A DNA stretch of 23,128 nucleotides, taken from positions 1 through 23,128 of the forward strand of contig JAIVFJ010000573.1 in assembly GCA_025765615.1 (NCBI GenBank), read 5' to 3'. Below, one piece after another: positions 10,091-22,709 of the stretch (position 1 is the first letter of the stretch; each line of letters opens with the position of its first letter). The DNA is from Zopfochytrium polystomum. Taxonomy: Eukaryota > Chytridiomycota > Chytridiomycetes > Chytridiales > Chytridiaceae. The notes beneath the pieces were generated by a model. That model made no database searches, was not told the DNA's origin, and saw nothing but the letters and a program-made list of their open reading frames with translations. Made by a program: the position numbers and the translations under genes.

Positions 10091-12417
10091 ATGTCTGCCC
10101 CGTGTGCGCCTCCGCGTCCTGGCGCGATCGCTTTCCACCGCCGCCCTCGCCGTCCACGCCGGACCCCTCCTCCGCCGCCTTCTCCGACGCCGTAACGTGG
10201 CGGCGAACCGCTCTTCGGCCGTGTCGCCCAGATCGGCGCCGCCCACTCTGCGGACGCCGTTTTCAGTCAGCTTCGCACAAGCTCCCTGGTGCCCCGCTTC
10301 CCGCTCTTACAGCCCGTCGACGGACTCCCCGCGACTTGAGGATTGCTGCCGCGACCAGTGCCACACGCGCGGACTATGCCGACGCCAGCGTTGACGAACA
10401 CGACGCTTTGAATGCCCAATACTCTTCGACCCTCATTCAACCAAGATGCTCTCCGGATTCAACTAACACTTCTCAAGCATTCGAGGACGTCCGCCCGACA
10501 GCCACACAACCAACCCCTCAATTCCAAACTCAAGCTCAGTTCAACTCGTCCCCTCCGCCAACATCACAATCGCCAGCGTCAGCGACAAGCGACAAGCCAA
10601 CACCATCCAAATTCTGATTCCACCAGAGCTGATGAAGCGGCCCCCATCCTCGTCTGCGCCTCCGCCCCCACCACCAAGACCATCGATGAAGGCCGCCCCA
10701 GTTCCGTCGGTCTCGTATCGGTCGCTTTTTCCAATATGGAGGTTTGTTTGGCGATACGTTGTGAACTTGCGGCCCGTTAATCGAAATTTTTCCGCAACAG
10801 GACTTGCTCTTGGTGTTGGAATGAATGTTGTCACGGACGCAGTTAAGCGAGCAACAGGGTTCGCTGATCCAAACCATGGTGAGTTGAAGGCCAAAAAACT
10901 CTTCAAGCTGTAAGCTGAACTAGCTCAAGCAAAACGACAGTCTGGTGATGACCGCAAAGAACATGGAGAGATTGTTGACAGACTGGTAACGATGCGCGGC
11001 GGTGCCCTGAAGCTCGGTCAGATGCTCAGCATTCAAGGTACTCATCTTTCTCCTTCGCTCTTTCCACCGCAATTCACACAAATTCCCAAGACAAAAACAT
11101 GATCCCACCCGAATTCGAGAAAATCCTCCTCCGCGTCCAAAACTCTGCCAACTACATGCCCTACTCCCAGCTCCAGCGCGTCATGACCAAGGAGCTCGGC
11201 TCGGACTGGTCCACCCCGCTTCGCCTCGTTCGACATGGTCCCGATGGCTGCCGCGTCCATCGGACAGGTCCACCGCGCGCAGCTGCACGACGGCCGACAG
11301 GTCGCCGTCAAAGTGCAGTACCCGGGCGTCGCCGCGTCGATCGAGTCGGACCTCTCGTACCTGCGGACGCTGGCGACGATGGGGTCGCTGCCTTGCCGAA
11401 GGGGATGTACATCGACGACGCGATCAAGGTTGCGAAGAAGGAGCTCGCGTGGGAGTGTGACTACTACCGCGAAGCGGACGCCGTCGAGAGGTTCATTGGG
11501 TACCTGGAGGCGTCGCCGCGGGAGTTTCGCGAGGGCTTTCCACGCCTCAATGTTCCGAGGGTTGTACGCGAGCTGAGCACCGGCGCCGTCATCTCGTCCG
11601 ACTTTGTCGAAGGGGTGCCGATTGGGACTGTCACGCACCTGTCGCAGGAGAAACGAGACAAGGTGAGGAGGATAATCGCTGCGTGTTTTTTCCTGAACGG
11701 CAAAGTAACATTTCGTGCAGATCGGCGACAAGCTGCTTGAACTGTGCTTGAAGGAGCTTTTCGAGTTCCGCTTCATGCAAACAGACCCTAATTGGTCCAA
11801 TTTCTTGTACGACGAGAAGACTGACACAGTAAGTCCCGACGTGTTTTCACTTCTGACCCCTCGTCTACTCACCCTGTTCTCCGAAATTGGCACGCAGATT
11901 CACCTTCTCGACTTTGGTGCTGCCCGAGAATTCCCGAAAACATTCACCGATACTTACTTTGAGGTGCTACGCGCCGGCGCAACAAAGGACCGTGAAGCTT
12001 GCGTCCGCTGGTCTCAAGAGCTCGGATTCCTCACCGGATACGAGAGCGAGGTAACACGCCTCCGTGCCTTCTCCATCATTTTCGCTCTTCTGACGAGTGG
12101 TCCCCATCCCTCCAAACTCTTCAACCCCAGACCATGACCAACGCGCACGTCAACTCCCTCACCTCCCTCGCGACGCCGTTCGCACAGACCCTCGCCGGCC
12201 AGCGCTTCGACTTTGCGTCGCAGAGCATCACGGACAAGGTGCGCGCCGACAATCCCCGTCATGCTGCGCGAGCGGCTCAAGGCCCCGCCCGTCGACTCGT
12301 ACTCGCTACAACCGGAAGCTGTCCGGGTTCTTTTTGCTGTGCACGAAGCTGGGCGCGCGGGTGCGGTGCAGCGACCTGTTTTGGGGGGCGTGGGAGAGGT
12401 ATCAGGAGGGCAAGTGA
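10091..12417 (+). CDS. COQ8: COQ8/ABC1 (ADCK) atypical kinase for ubiquinone biosynthesis
   Basis: Mitochondrial UbiB-family protein needed for the coenzyme Q synthesis complex. The N-terminus from the ATG at 10091 is Arg/Ser/Ala-rich and low in acidic residues, like a presequence, but its frame is broken and the start is uncertain. Conserved parts are [10 protein letters not shown] (10705-10741), the KxGQ motif in [39 protein letters not shown] (Ala-rich nucleotide loop), [30 protein letters not shown] (catalytic-loop region) and L-L-D-F-G-A-A-R. Introns with GT-AG ends fall at 10742-10800, 10879-10929, 11038-11090, 11663-11720, 11829-11897 and 12051-12130. One-base breaks occur near 11220, 11390, 12260 and 12310. 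The C-terminus ends [12 protein letters not shown], as in family members. Stop at 12415-12417. Confidence 0.92.
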
Positions 12418-13108
12418 TGAGAGGCGCCGTTTGGTGTCTGTTTGGGTTTGGCTGTTGCATCAAGAACTCATCTCGATTTGTGGGGCTCACATTCTTCGCC
12501 TGTAATGTTCTATGCGATGCACATGAAATAGGAAGAAAAACGGTGAAGGATCTGGGGGCCAGACATCATCAGTTTCTGTAAGCTGCCGTACAATATTATC
12601 ACTCCCAGTCAATTTCAAGTATCTTTCAGCTTCGATCCCTCCTTCTTCGAGCAGTTTCGAAGAGCTTAATGCTGGTGACGTGATCGTCAACTTCTGCCTC
12701 GACGACATGGTCCCAGCAGGATCAGTCGACGGCAAAGAGGATGATCTTTGCACCAGGATTTGGCGATCGCTCCATGTGGTCGAGCCCGACGTCTCGCCAA
12801 CAACCGTCGTTCTATGGGCAGGACCTCTTATACAAAAATGACAATTTAGGCTGAAGGATTGTCGTTCGCCATACCAAGTACTTTTGGAACCAAAGCCAAC
12901 CCAGCCAGAAAACAATCTAAAAACACGCGAATACGGGGAAAAACGCTTGGGAAGAAAGTCAAGGTGAAGAAAAAGCAGCAAAAGAATCACCAGAGGTAAT
13001 AGAACTTAGTAATGTCACAAATGAGCCATGAAAGGGTATTCTCCTTTCAATTCACTGCTAGCGTGCCGAGCGTGTCCTCAGATACTGAGAGATAACGTTT
13101 GAAGCTCG
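12418..13108. other. Convergent intergenic region, unassigned open frames
   Basis: About 690 bases between the stops of COQ8 and LIS1. A plus-strand frame (about 12555-12839) and a minus-strand frame (12487-12990) stay open, the plus one ending D-V-S-P-T-T-V-V-L-W-A-G-P-L-I-Q-K. Neither has a start context, an intron pattern or a family I recognise, and they overlap, so at most one could be real. Part may be 3' untranslated sequence. Confidence 0.45.
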
Positions 13109-14764
13109 TTAGTTAATCACCTCAAAGAGACAATCGAGAAATGGCCCCCACCCATTCCACAGCCTGACGGACTGGTCGACGGAGCCGGTAGCGATCAGAG
13201 CCTGGCCGCCGCGGTGAACGTCGATGGCCGTAACAAAATGCTCGTGCGCATTGTCGAGTGTTCGAACGCATCGGCCAGCCTTCAGGTCCCAGACCTTGAT
13301 TGACTTGTCGTCGGACACGCTGAACAGGAACTTGCCGTTCGGGTGGAACGCGAGCCCGCGGACCCAGTTGTCGTGGCCGGGCCAAAGTGAAAAACGCATT
13401 CGCCGGACAACGTGTCCCAGATTTTGATGAGCTTGTCACGTGAACCGGACGCCACGTACTGGCCCACCCCAGCCTGGTCTTTGGTCTTGGTCTGATCGGG
13501 TGAGAAACGGCAAGGGAGTCAACCAATAACGAAAGACTGAAGCAGCGAGTATGGCAGAAACAGATGACTAACATCAATTCCTGCAAGGTCGCGCAGGCTG
13601 GGAACACTTGCCATTGGGGCGAAAGCCACGCACTCCACGACGTGTTCGTGACCCTTCAAAACATGCTTGCAGTCACCAGTCGCAAAGTCCCAGATCCGGA
13701 CAGTTTGGGTCGTTGGCGCAGCTGGCAATCAGCTTCCCGTCGTCACTCGGTACCGCCATTCGGACCCAGTCGTCGTGTCCAAAGAGTGTTTTAGTGCAGA
13801 AGCCAGTGGCAATCTCCCAAATCTTAATGGTTTTATCGCGGGAGGCGGAAACGATGAAGTCGCCAGGGTGAACGAAGTGAACGGACGAGACGGAATGGTC
13901 GTGCCCCAGGAGCGTTTTTATGCAAGCATAGTCGGCCTGGCCGTCCCATAATTTGATGCTAAGATCTGCCGAGCAAGAGGCTGGTCGTAATCGACAATTA
14001 GAGAATCGCATCGAGAACCAAAATTTATAATGCAAGATACAGCCGGGCGGTTCACATACCAACAAGATGGGCACCCTTCTCGGCGCGGTCGAAAGCAACA
14101 AACTGAACAGCTTTTGTGTGGCATTTGAGCGTGCGTTCGAATTCACCGGCTTCGTAGTCCCACATCTTGATGGTGGCGTCCTCAGAAGCGGATGCAAGAA
14201 TTGAGAACGTGGGGTGGAAGTGACGGATGTGATGGGGCTGCGATGGCCTGCCAGCGTCGATCTCGCTGGGCCTTTCGGAATCCAGTCCGCATTTGCTGCA
14301 GGCTTGCGTGAGGATGGCACGGGCAGTGGCAAGCTCGTCCTGAAGGGATGCAACCTTTTGCTCTAGGGTCCATCACCTTCGATTATAAAGGGAATAACAG
14401 TGAGTTAGGAAGCTTGGGGAACTTGCGCGATCGCGAGATCACAATTGTGGATACCTTCTTTCTGCAGCCTGATGACGGATGTCCATTTTTTTCTCAAGGA
14501 GTCCGGCAGTCTTCTTGCCGGCAGCCTCGTCTAGTGCCTCTCCGAGACCAGACTCGACCGAAAGAGCCTCAAAAGACTTTGTAAAGCAGCCGATCGGAGA
14601 TAGTCGAGAATGCTCAGCCGACTTTAAGGAGACGATGGGTGGCGAGGGCAGATCTGTTCAGTATCAAAGTCGCGACGAACGGATCGTTCGCAGAATCAAA
14701 AACCAGGTGGACTTACAGTACCTCTTCCCTGCTTCGCCGTTAGAACGGAGGAGGTTGAGGTCAT
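13109..14764 (-). CDS. nudF/LIS1: LIS1/nudF (PAFAH1B1-type) dynein regulator, WD40 protein
   Basis: Cytoplasmic dynein regulator for nuclear positioning and microtubule transport. The start at 14764 gives [13 protein letters not shown] LisH segment follows ([10 protein letters not shown], then F-T-K-S-F-E-A-L), then a coiled-coil stretch ([11 protein letters not shown]), and WD40 repeats including [78 protein letters not shown] and [11 protein letters not shown]. Clear introns are 13981-14059 and 13492-13572; another lies near 14380-14445 and one after the first exon. Frame breaks sit in short runs: TTT (LisH), seven A (L-E-K-K-W), CCC (N-D-Q-T-V-R) and five T (E-C-V-F). The stop at 13109 adds about twelve residues beyond the usual end. 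Confidence 0.93.
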
Positions 14765-15352
14765 TTTTGGGAGATGTTGAGAGGACGGCGAGGTTGGGTG
14801 GATGGACTGGGGTTGATCTGTGGTTCAGATTTTAAGACCTCAAGCGATTCAGAGTTTTTCCGTGACAAGGGCACCGGTTGCTTCGACATTGCCCCGTGCA
14901 ATCCTCACATTCAAATAATCTACGGCATTTCACACCTCGTTAATCGAGCAGGGATTGCAAAAAGATCGTTACGAGTGCGATCTTTAACCGGGAAAAGAAC
15001 TTAAGGTCAACATCGAAGCTGGTGATAAACGGTAGACTGCCACTCGTATCATAAGGACTCGCTGTTCTCACCTTTTCATACGACAGAACGCCTCTCTCAT
15101 CCGGAAACAAGCACCATTTTTCCCAATTTCGTGAAGGTCGTTGAAAAATGGATTTGATATACTGTGACAGGACAAAATTGGCCCAAAATTAATTAATCAT
15201 GCGGGATCACCTTCCCAACATCTCAATCGCTTCAGGTCAACCTCACTGAAAAACGCGCTTGTTTTGTAACGCCTCTCGGTATTCTTTTTTCGCAAAAGGG
15301 ATAGCGAAGCCCGTTCCCGTTGGCAGCGGTCCGTCCAACGCGGCGATCAGCA
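14765..15352. promoter_or_regulatory. Divergent promoter region, LIS1 and LKB1-type kinase
   Basis: About 590 bases between two start codons on opposite strands. No open frame of note. It contains one clean inverted repeat at 14961-14985, listed separately. No TATA box or other core element could be assigned with confidence. Confidence 0.5.
14961..14985. repeat. Inverted repeat AAAGATCG-N9-CGATCTTT
   Basis: Two perfect 8-base arms separated by nine bases, in the divergent promoter about 220 bases from LIS1 and 370 from the kinase start. This spacing could suit a dimeric DNA-binding protein on one or two helical turns, or a small hairpin. No known regulator is assigned. Confidence 0.6.
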
Positions 15353-18144
15353 ATGGTCGACGGTTTGTTTTCCGCGTCGACGTTTGAGGGTCTTCGAAAA
15401 ACCCTATCCACCGGTGATGACGATGGCAGCATAATCAAATCAGCCATGAAGGCAGAGTCGTCGGCTCCGCAGGAAGAAACGTTGGATCAAAAAGTGGAGG
15501 CGGGTCGATGGGGGCAATTCATCGTCGATCGCTGTGCTGAGTCGAGCGACCCTCGTGCCCACTACGGAGACGCCCCCAACAACATCTTCTGCCACAGATC
15601 AATCAAGCTCATCGCGTAACAGCGGCGCCCTCCGCGATTCGCAGCGTGTCACTTCAATCAATGGATCAAGGCGCACTTCCATCCCCACCGGATCCGGCCA
15701 CCGCGTCTCGATCGCCCAACTCGTCACGTCAAACACACCTGGGGCAGCACCTGTTATCCACGTGTACCCCCGCAAGTCCATCGTCAGTGGGTCGAACCCG
15801 CAGCTCAACGAATCCCAGGATCGGCAGCCGGTGGAGGTGGTTCCGCGTCGTCGGACGATCGGCGGCCGACCCGAGCGTGGCGAGTCCGGAAAGGACAGTC
15901 GTCGCGAAACGATCGCGTCGCGAGGGACCGAGTGTGAGAAGCAGAGGCTCCAAGGCGCGTGTCGATCATCGATCCGGAAGACGCTGGTGGAAGTCGCTTG
16001 TGGTAGGGGGTATGCATAAGAGTAAGAGCTCGTGGAGCGTCAAAGGACAAAAGGGTCTCCGATCTGGAATGATTCAGAGCCGCAGCATGGGTTGCATACG
16101 CGAGCCTTCCAGGGCTAAACACAGATCCAACGAGGAGGTGAAAGAAGAGGACAACGCGGAGTGGGATCTCGGTGACACCAAAGGTGAAAAGCAGGAAACT
16201 GTGCCCAGCTTGCGACAGAAAGAGGTGATCTATGAACAAAGACCTGGTGAATTACCGGGGGAACGGGAGTCTGAGGTCGGCGAGGAGCGAATATCCAAAA
16301 TTGGCAGCCTACCTGAACCCAACTCGAGAGAGAATCAGGACTACTACGATTATCTCATGCTAGCTCAGAGACATGCAAGCTCCAACTTCATCACCAAGAT
16401 TGGCTCAAATGAGATCGTTTATCCGAGTCAGGGCATCACAGTCAAAATCATTGGGCCGTTTCTGCTGGGCGACAAGATCGGCAGAGGAGCTTTCGGGAAA
16501 GTAAAGGAAGGCTTATGCACTGAAACACTCCAACGGGTTGCTGTGAAGATTATCAACAAAAAAAGGCTAAGGAAAGTTCCGAATGGAATAGAAAATGCGT
16601 TGAGGTAAGCCTGCCGAAAATCCATAAAGAACTGAAACAAAATCGAAGAGAGATAACCATGCTTCGGCGCCTCAAACACAAGAACGTCGTGACACTCATC
16701 GATATCTACTGCAAAGTAGAGGACGACGAAGGCAGCGTTGGCATTTTCAACTGGTTCTCCAATATAGAAGAGGATGCGATTCTGTGGACCTACGACGACG
16801 GAACTGAGGTTCAAAAGAAAGTCGTGATTCTCAAGTGGTACGTGGTCTTTGAGTACTGTCCCTTGCTCACTGCAGACGCTACTTGAACAGTCAGAGGGGA
16901 AGAAGCTCCCGCCAGCCACCGCGCACAAGTAAGAAACGCGAGAGGCCCGTCCGTTGCGGTTACTGACAGGCTTTGAAAGATTCTTTGTTCAATTGGTTGA
17001 AGGCCTCGAATACCTCCATTCGCAAAGCATCATTCGCACGTATTGTCGAGTGCTTGTTTATTTGTTTGTTAACAAGATTTCAACGTTTGTGGACAGACCG
17101 CGACATAAAGCCTGGAAATATGCTCATCACAGCCGACGGGGTGTTGAAAATTACGGACTTCGGTGTTGCTGAGGTGAGGAGAGGTACATCCCATTAATTA
17201 GCACCTTACACTTTCGCCCGAAGCAATTCTCACCATACGAGCCGGGTGAAATTAAGTGTCAAGTTTTCTCTGGTACACATCAATTTCTTTCTCCAGAGGT
17301 GGCCGACGGTTCGACGGAGTTCGACTGGTGCGAAAGGTTCGTAAACCCATCTCTAAACCATTGACCTGAGGCATACTATCCAAACTAAGCTGATTTCAGT
17401 TGACATTTGGGCGGCGGGCGTCACTTTGTGGGTGTCAGGATAAGCGAAATGCACTGCCGGCGGTGTTAACAATGAAACAGATACAATATGCTTACTGGAC
17501 GCCTTCCGTTTGAGCTCCCGGACGACGGAAATCTCCTTGTGCTATACGAAAGAATAGCTTCGGCGTTATTCGATATGCCAGCAGATTTCAGCGAGGATTT
17601 GAAGGATCTGATGAAGGGTAACTAAACACTGTCAGCTACTCTTGCATTGATACAACTTTTCTGCAGGGATTCTCACAAAGGATCCCATTCAACGAGCAAG
17701 CCTGGCACAGATTCAAATGCACGCCTGGACGACAACCTTATTTGTCGAAAATCAAAGACCACATCCGCCAATCTTGTCGTACCCGATCATGGACGCAAAA
17801 GAGGCTGAAGGGGTTGAGGCAAATGACGGGAACGTTCCGCACGAGTCTTCGCCACCAAGGGACCCAACCTTCGAAGGAAGCTGTGACCAGATCATTCCAT
17901 GCGAAACAACAATGATTCCTTACATGGAGGAGCTTCACGCAGACGAGCTTCGTGCGGAGCTCGAATCGCGTGGGCGGTTTTCAGATATGTATGGCGAAGA
18001 AGACAGTGAGTAACTTTTTTTTGCAATGACCATGCTTAACTCCAAGCAGAGTTGCCAGTCGACAGAAAAGCACCGACAAGAAGACGCTCATTTAAGAAGT
18101 TTTTCAAAAACTTATTCCGAAGGAGGAGTGATGACCCGCAATAG
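15353..18144 (+). CDS. LKB1/STK11-type serine/threonine kinase with long N-terminal extension
   Basis: Upstream kinase of AMPK-type kinases in energy sensing and polarity. About 365 residues of basic, Ser-rich, probably disordered sequence precede the kinase; frame breaks lie near 15600 and 15970. The kinase shows [11 protein letters not shown] (Gly loop, 16475), [17 protein letters not shown], matching the LKB1 hallmark after the catalytic Lys, [33 protein letters not shown] with F-G-V-A-E, then [11 protein letters not shown] and [19 protein letters not shown]. Introns: 16605-16648, about 16930-16971, 17040-17096, 17174-17223, about 17340-17399, 17428-17480, 17618-17666, 18006-18049. A 93-nt in-frame insert lies at 16716-16808. 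Breaks also near 16863 and 17036. The last exon is basic ([16 protein letters not shown]). Stop 18142-18144. Confidence 0.87.
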
Positions 18145-18327
18145 TGTTGTTGCGGTCGGCTGTATTTACTCATTTTGGCAACTGTGACTGGGGCCTTCAC
18201 ATATTACAAAATGATCGAGTGATCAGAACTGAGAAATTCGGTCACGAAGGGAAAATAGGGTGCGCTTTCTACTCATCTTCGACAAAACAACTCTTTGCAA
18301 CAGGGCATATTGTATTAAGGCAACGTT

Positions 18328-19476
18328 TCAGCCGCTGCCAAGGATATCATCCAAAAACTTCAAATCGTCCTCTTCCCCGGCCTGCGGAGCAGGCTGTCGC
18401 AAGCTGCTCCTGCAGCTGGACGAGTAAAGCCTGCGCGACTCGGGCCGGAGGGTTTTTGCCTCGGCGTAGGGTCGCTTGTCAAGAAGTCGTCGACTTCATT
18501 TGGTTCTGGCTTCTGCGGTTTTTCGCAGATGTGCGGCTGTTCGTAGAAGAACTTGGTTGAGCTTGATCCGCAAGCGAGAACTTTTTCGCCCAAGGCCTTG
18601 GCGTCCTTGGTCGATCTAGCAGGTGGCTGGCGTAAACTGGCAAAGCTCGTTCTGAAGGTGCCGTAGAGATTAGTGGCGCGCTCTTTACGGTCGTCTTCGA
18701 CTTATACGCTGGATTATAAGAGGATAATCTTGTTGATAGTGGGACAGATCGGAGAAGGAATCCGTCGTCCTGGCATCTGCATTCAGAAACAACCCTGCCT
18801 TCGCGTTCCCAAATGATCAGTTTTGCAACTACCGCATAAACAACTCGTTTTCCAGCGAGAGCAAATCTGTCCGACAGCGGAAGGGTTGCAAGGGCCTCGT
18901 CCAAACCGGCAAAAATCGAGCGCCCACAGCTTCGACACGTCCTGGGAGGTCAACAGTCAGAAACCCCCACCTTGTTGAGCTTCGCACCCACCTCGCTCAA
19001 AAGATCTGCCTGAAGGGATGCCTTTGAATCTAATGTCCAATCCTGTTCTCCTTTGAACCGAAAATAAGACGACGGGTCTACGATCAATTCACGCTCGGCA
19101 TCTCGGATGAGAGCAATGAGATTCCGTGTTTCTCGGTCCGCTCGCTTGGAATCATCTGCGTGTCGCTTCGTCAGGGCCTTTTTCAGTTCGAACAGATTGC
19201 GCCTCCCTTACTTTCAGCCATCGTAGCGCTGTCGGAAACGGTCGCATCGTTGTCGTCGATTTTCTCGTCGACGAACCTGAAGGCGTTGCTTTCTAACTTT
19301 CGGCGTCCGAACCGCCGCGTCTCGCTGTCGGAGCCTGAATCGTGATCCAAATCGTTGTCGTGGGTCGCTGTTGAGTCCACACTCGAAGTCGAAGATGGTG
19401 TGTTCTTTGCCCCTTCGCTTTGATGGCGTGCCTTCCAGCGTCGGGACGCTTTGGCGCGATGTGGATCGAACTTCAT
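18328..19476 (-). CDS. Aven-like protein (putative cell-death/translation regulator)
   Basis: Charged, soluble protein of about 350 residues. Starting at MKFDPHRAKASRRWKARHQ (19476), it has a Ser/Asp-rich stretch, then F-G-R-R-K-L-E-S-N-A-F-R-F-V-D, then S-S-Y-F-R-F-K-G-E-Q-D-W (about 19070), LDEALATLPLSDRFALAG (about 18900), and a C-terminus E-E-D-D-L-K-F-L-D-D-I-L-G-S-G ending at 18328. From memory of the family, Aven has the same ordered motifs: R-K-I-x-S-N-x-x-R-Y, F-R-F-x-x-E-x-x-W, L-x-x-A-L-x-x-L-P-L, and a short acidic Leu/Asp C-terminal motif. A 46-nt GT-AG intron at 18942-18987 restores part of the frame; one-base breaks remain near 19190, 18925, 18600 and 18430. Convergent with the kinase gene, divergent from CBS. 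The match is by motif order only. Confidence 0.5.
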
Positions 19477-19722
19477 CCGGTCTTGAACGAATGGAGTCCG
19501 TGCCCCCCGCGCTGGGTTTGTTCCCGCGGTGTCGTCGGAAGGTGACACGGTCGAGTGATCGGCAGAGCCAACAAGAAGGATTCGACAAGAGCAAATCTGA
19601 CATCTCTTCCTCTCGCTTGAATCACCCCTGACCTCGACACCCAGCCATGGCCCCAACCCAACCTGAACTTCGGTATTCCCTTCTCCTACCTGAGAACCTC
19701 TTCCGACCTCGTAACCAGTTTC
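19477..19722. promoter_or_regulatory. Short divergent promoter, Aven-like gene and CBS
   Basis: About 245 bases between the proposed start of the Aven-like gene and the ATG at 19723 of CBS. If CBS starts instead at the upstream ATG at 19647, the spacer is only about 170 bases. Minus-strand sequence stays open through part of it, so the Aven-like protein might begin further upstream. Confidence 0.4.
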
Positions 19723-21558
<1,836 letters not shown>

Positions 21559-21705
21559 ACAGAAAAAAAGGGTTTGGGGAGAGTCAGTTCCAAGACAGGC
21601 AGGTGTTCTCTTTCTTCAACAGAGGTTCAGAGCAACCAAACTCGGATCTATACATATTGTTGTCTCTATTGATGCGGTTGCGACGCCGACCAACGATGCG
21701 CATTG

Positions 21706-22356
21706 CTACAACATTGAAACGGCAACAATCCCAAGCGCGGCGCACACCGCCCCAACCAACGACACCCCCCGAGGCGCCGCACTCGAAACGATCGTATTCC
21801 CCGCCACGACCACCAGGTAGCCCGTCAGCGCTGACGCCCCGCTCCCACACTTTGTCGTCACAAACGGCCCGTCCCAAGACGCCGTGTTCCCCGAGCAATC
21901 TGTGGTCCCGTACGTAGCGAACGTCCCCTTCCCGCTGCCGACCGTCGCCTTGTAGCTCGTCCCAGGCCCCGCGACGCAGCTGCCGTCCGCGATCACAAAA
22001 CGGCTGGCGACTTCTGTCGTGCAGGCGACGTCGGCGTAGATGACGACGCCGACGTAGGTCGATTTGCCGAGGACCGACGCGGCGTAGTCGGAGCTGGTCG
22101 GCTGGGCGAGGCAGGTGGTTGTGGTGTTGACGACGATGGCGCTCCGCTGGGTCGCGGTGCAGACTGTTGAGTTTGTGCAGGTGTTGGAGAGGCTGCTTCC
22201 GGCGATTGCGAGTGGGGTTGTGCAGGACGAGCTGCCGAAGATGTTTGTTGCGGTGATCATGAGGTCGGTCGGTGTCGGGCGGAGTTGTTTAGCGGTAGTT
22301 CGACGTAATGATGGTTGGGGGTAGCTGTCAGAGAATTGTCGCAGGAAAAAAAACAT
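21706..22356 (-). CDS. Ser/Thr/Cys-rich secreted protein, probably GPI-anchored
   Basis: Unbroken frame of about 215 residues. It is rich in Ser, Thr, Ala, Gly and Val with about ten cysteines, typical of a secreted, O-glycosylated surface protein. The last 20 residues are hydrophobic and preceded by small residues (S-S-A-A-P-R-G, then VSLVGAVCAALGIVAVSML), as expected for a GPI-attachment signal. Two stretches look alike, one around S-S-C-T-T-P-L-A-I-A-G-S and one around V-A-C-T-T-E-V-A-S-R-F-V-I-A-D-G-S-C, hinting at an internal duplication. No convincing signal peptide follows the ATG at 22356; a pyrimidine-rich T-T-T-C...GACAG acceptor-like site at about 22328-22350 suggests the signal is on an upstream exon I could not identify. 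I do not recognise the family. Confidence 0.6.
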   Translation of the reverse strand: MFFFLRQFSDSYPQPSLRRTTAKQLRPTPTDLMITATNIFGSSSCTTPLAIAGSSLSNTCTNSTVCTATQRSAIVVNTTTTCLAQPTSSDYAASVLGKSTYVGVVIYADVACTTEVASRFVIADGSCVAGPGTSYKATVGSGKGTFATYGTTDCSGNTASWDGPFVTTKCGSGASALTGYLVVVAGNTIVSSAAPRGVSLVGAVCAALGIVAVSML

Positions 22357-22374
22357 GTTGACGCTGCTGGTCAC

Positions 22375-22709
22375 AAGTAGACAGGAGCCAAATTTCCTGT
22401 GCTGGCGAGTGTGATCGAGTGAGATCGACAGAATGAATCACAAGAGAAGTCTGGAGCACCAGTATAGGCATGGTAGAGGGTAGACTGCACATCGGCAATC
22501 CGATTGGATTTGTCTATTCACAGCAACCCAAACCCTTGACCCGCTATCCACAACCGATCCCACAGACAAGCGACGCCGGCCTCGCTGATCCAAAAAGTGA
22601 CCGAAAGGCGGACTGATGAGGTTCGCATTGACAATAGTATAATGAGTGTTGAGATCAGCGCAGACATGTAGAAAGAAGGACGATGAACGCTTGCATGCGA
22701 TGTTCGCAG
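22375..22709. other. Intergenic region
   Basis: About 335 bases between the secreted protein and the small membrane protein, both on the minus strand. It should hold the upstream region, and perhaps a first exon, of the former. The open minus-strand frame across it has no protein-like features. Confidence 0.45.

Noticed and set aside
13109..14764. Programmed frameshifting as the reason for breaks in LIS1
   Set aside because: The breaks differ in direction and sit in different homopolymers without a shared slippery site; sequence error is simpler.
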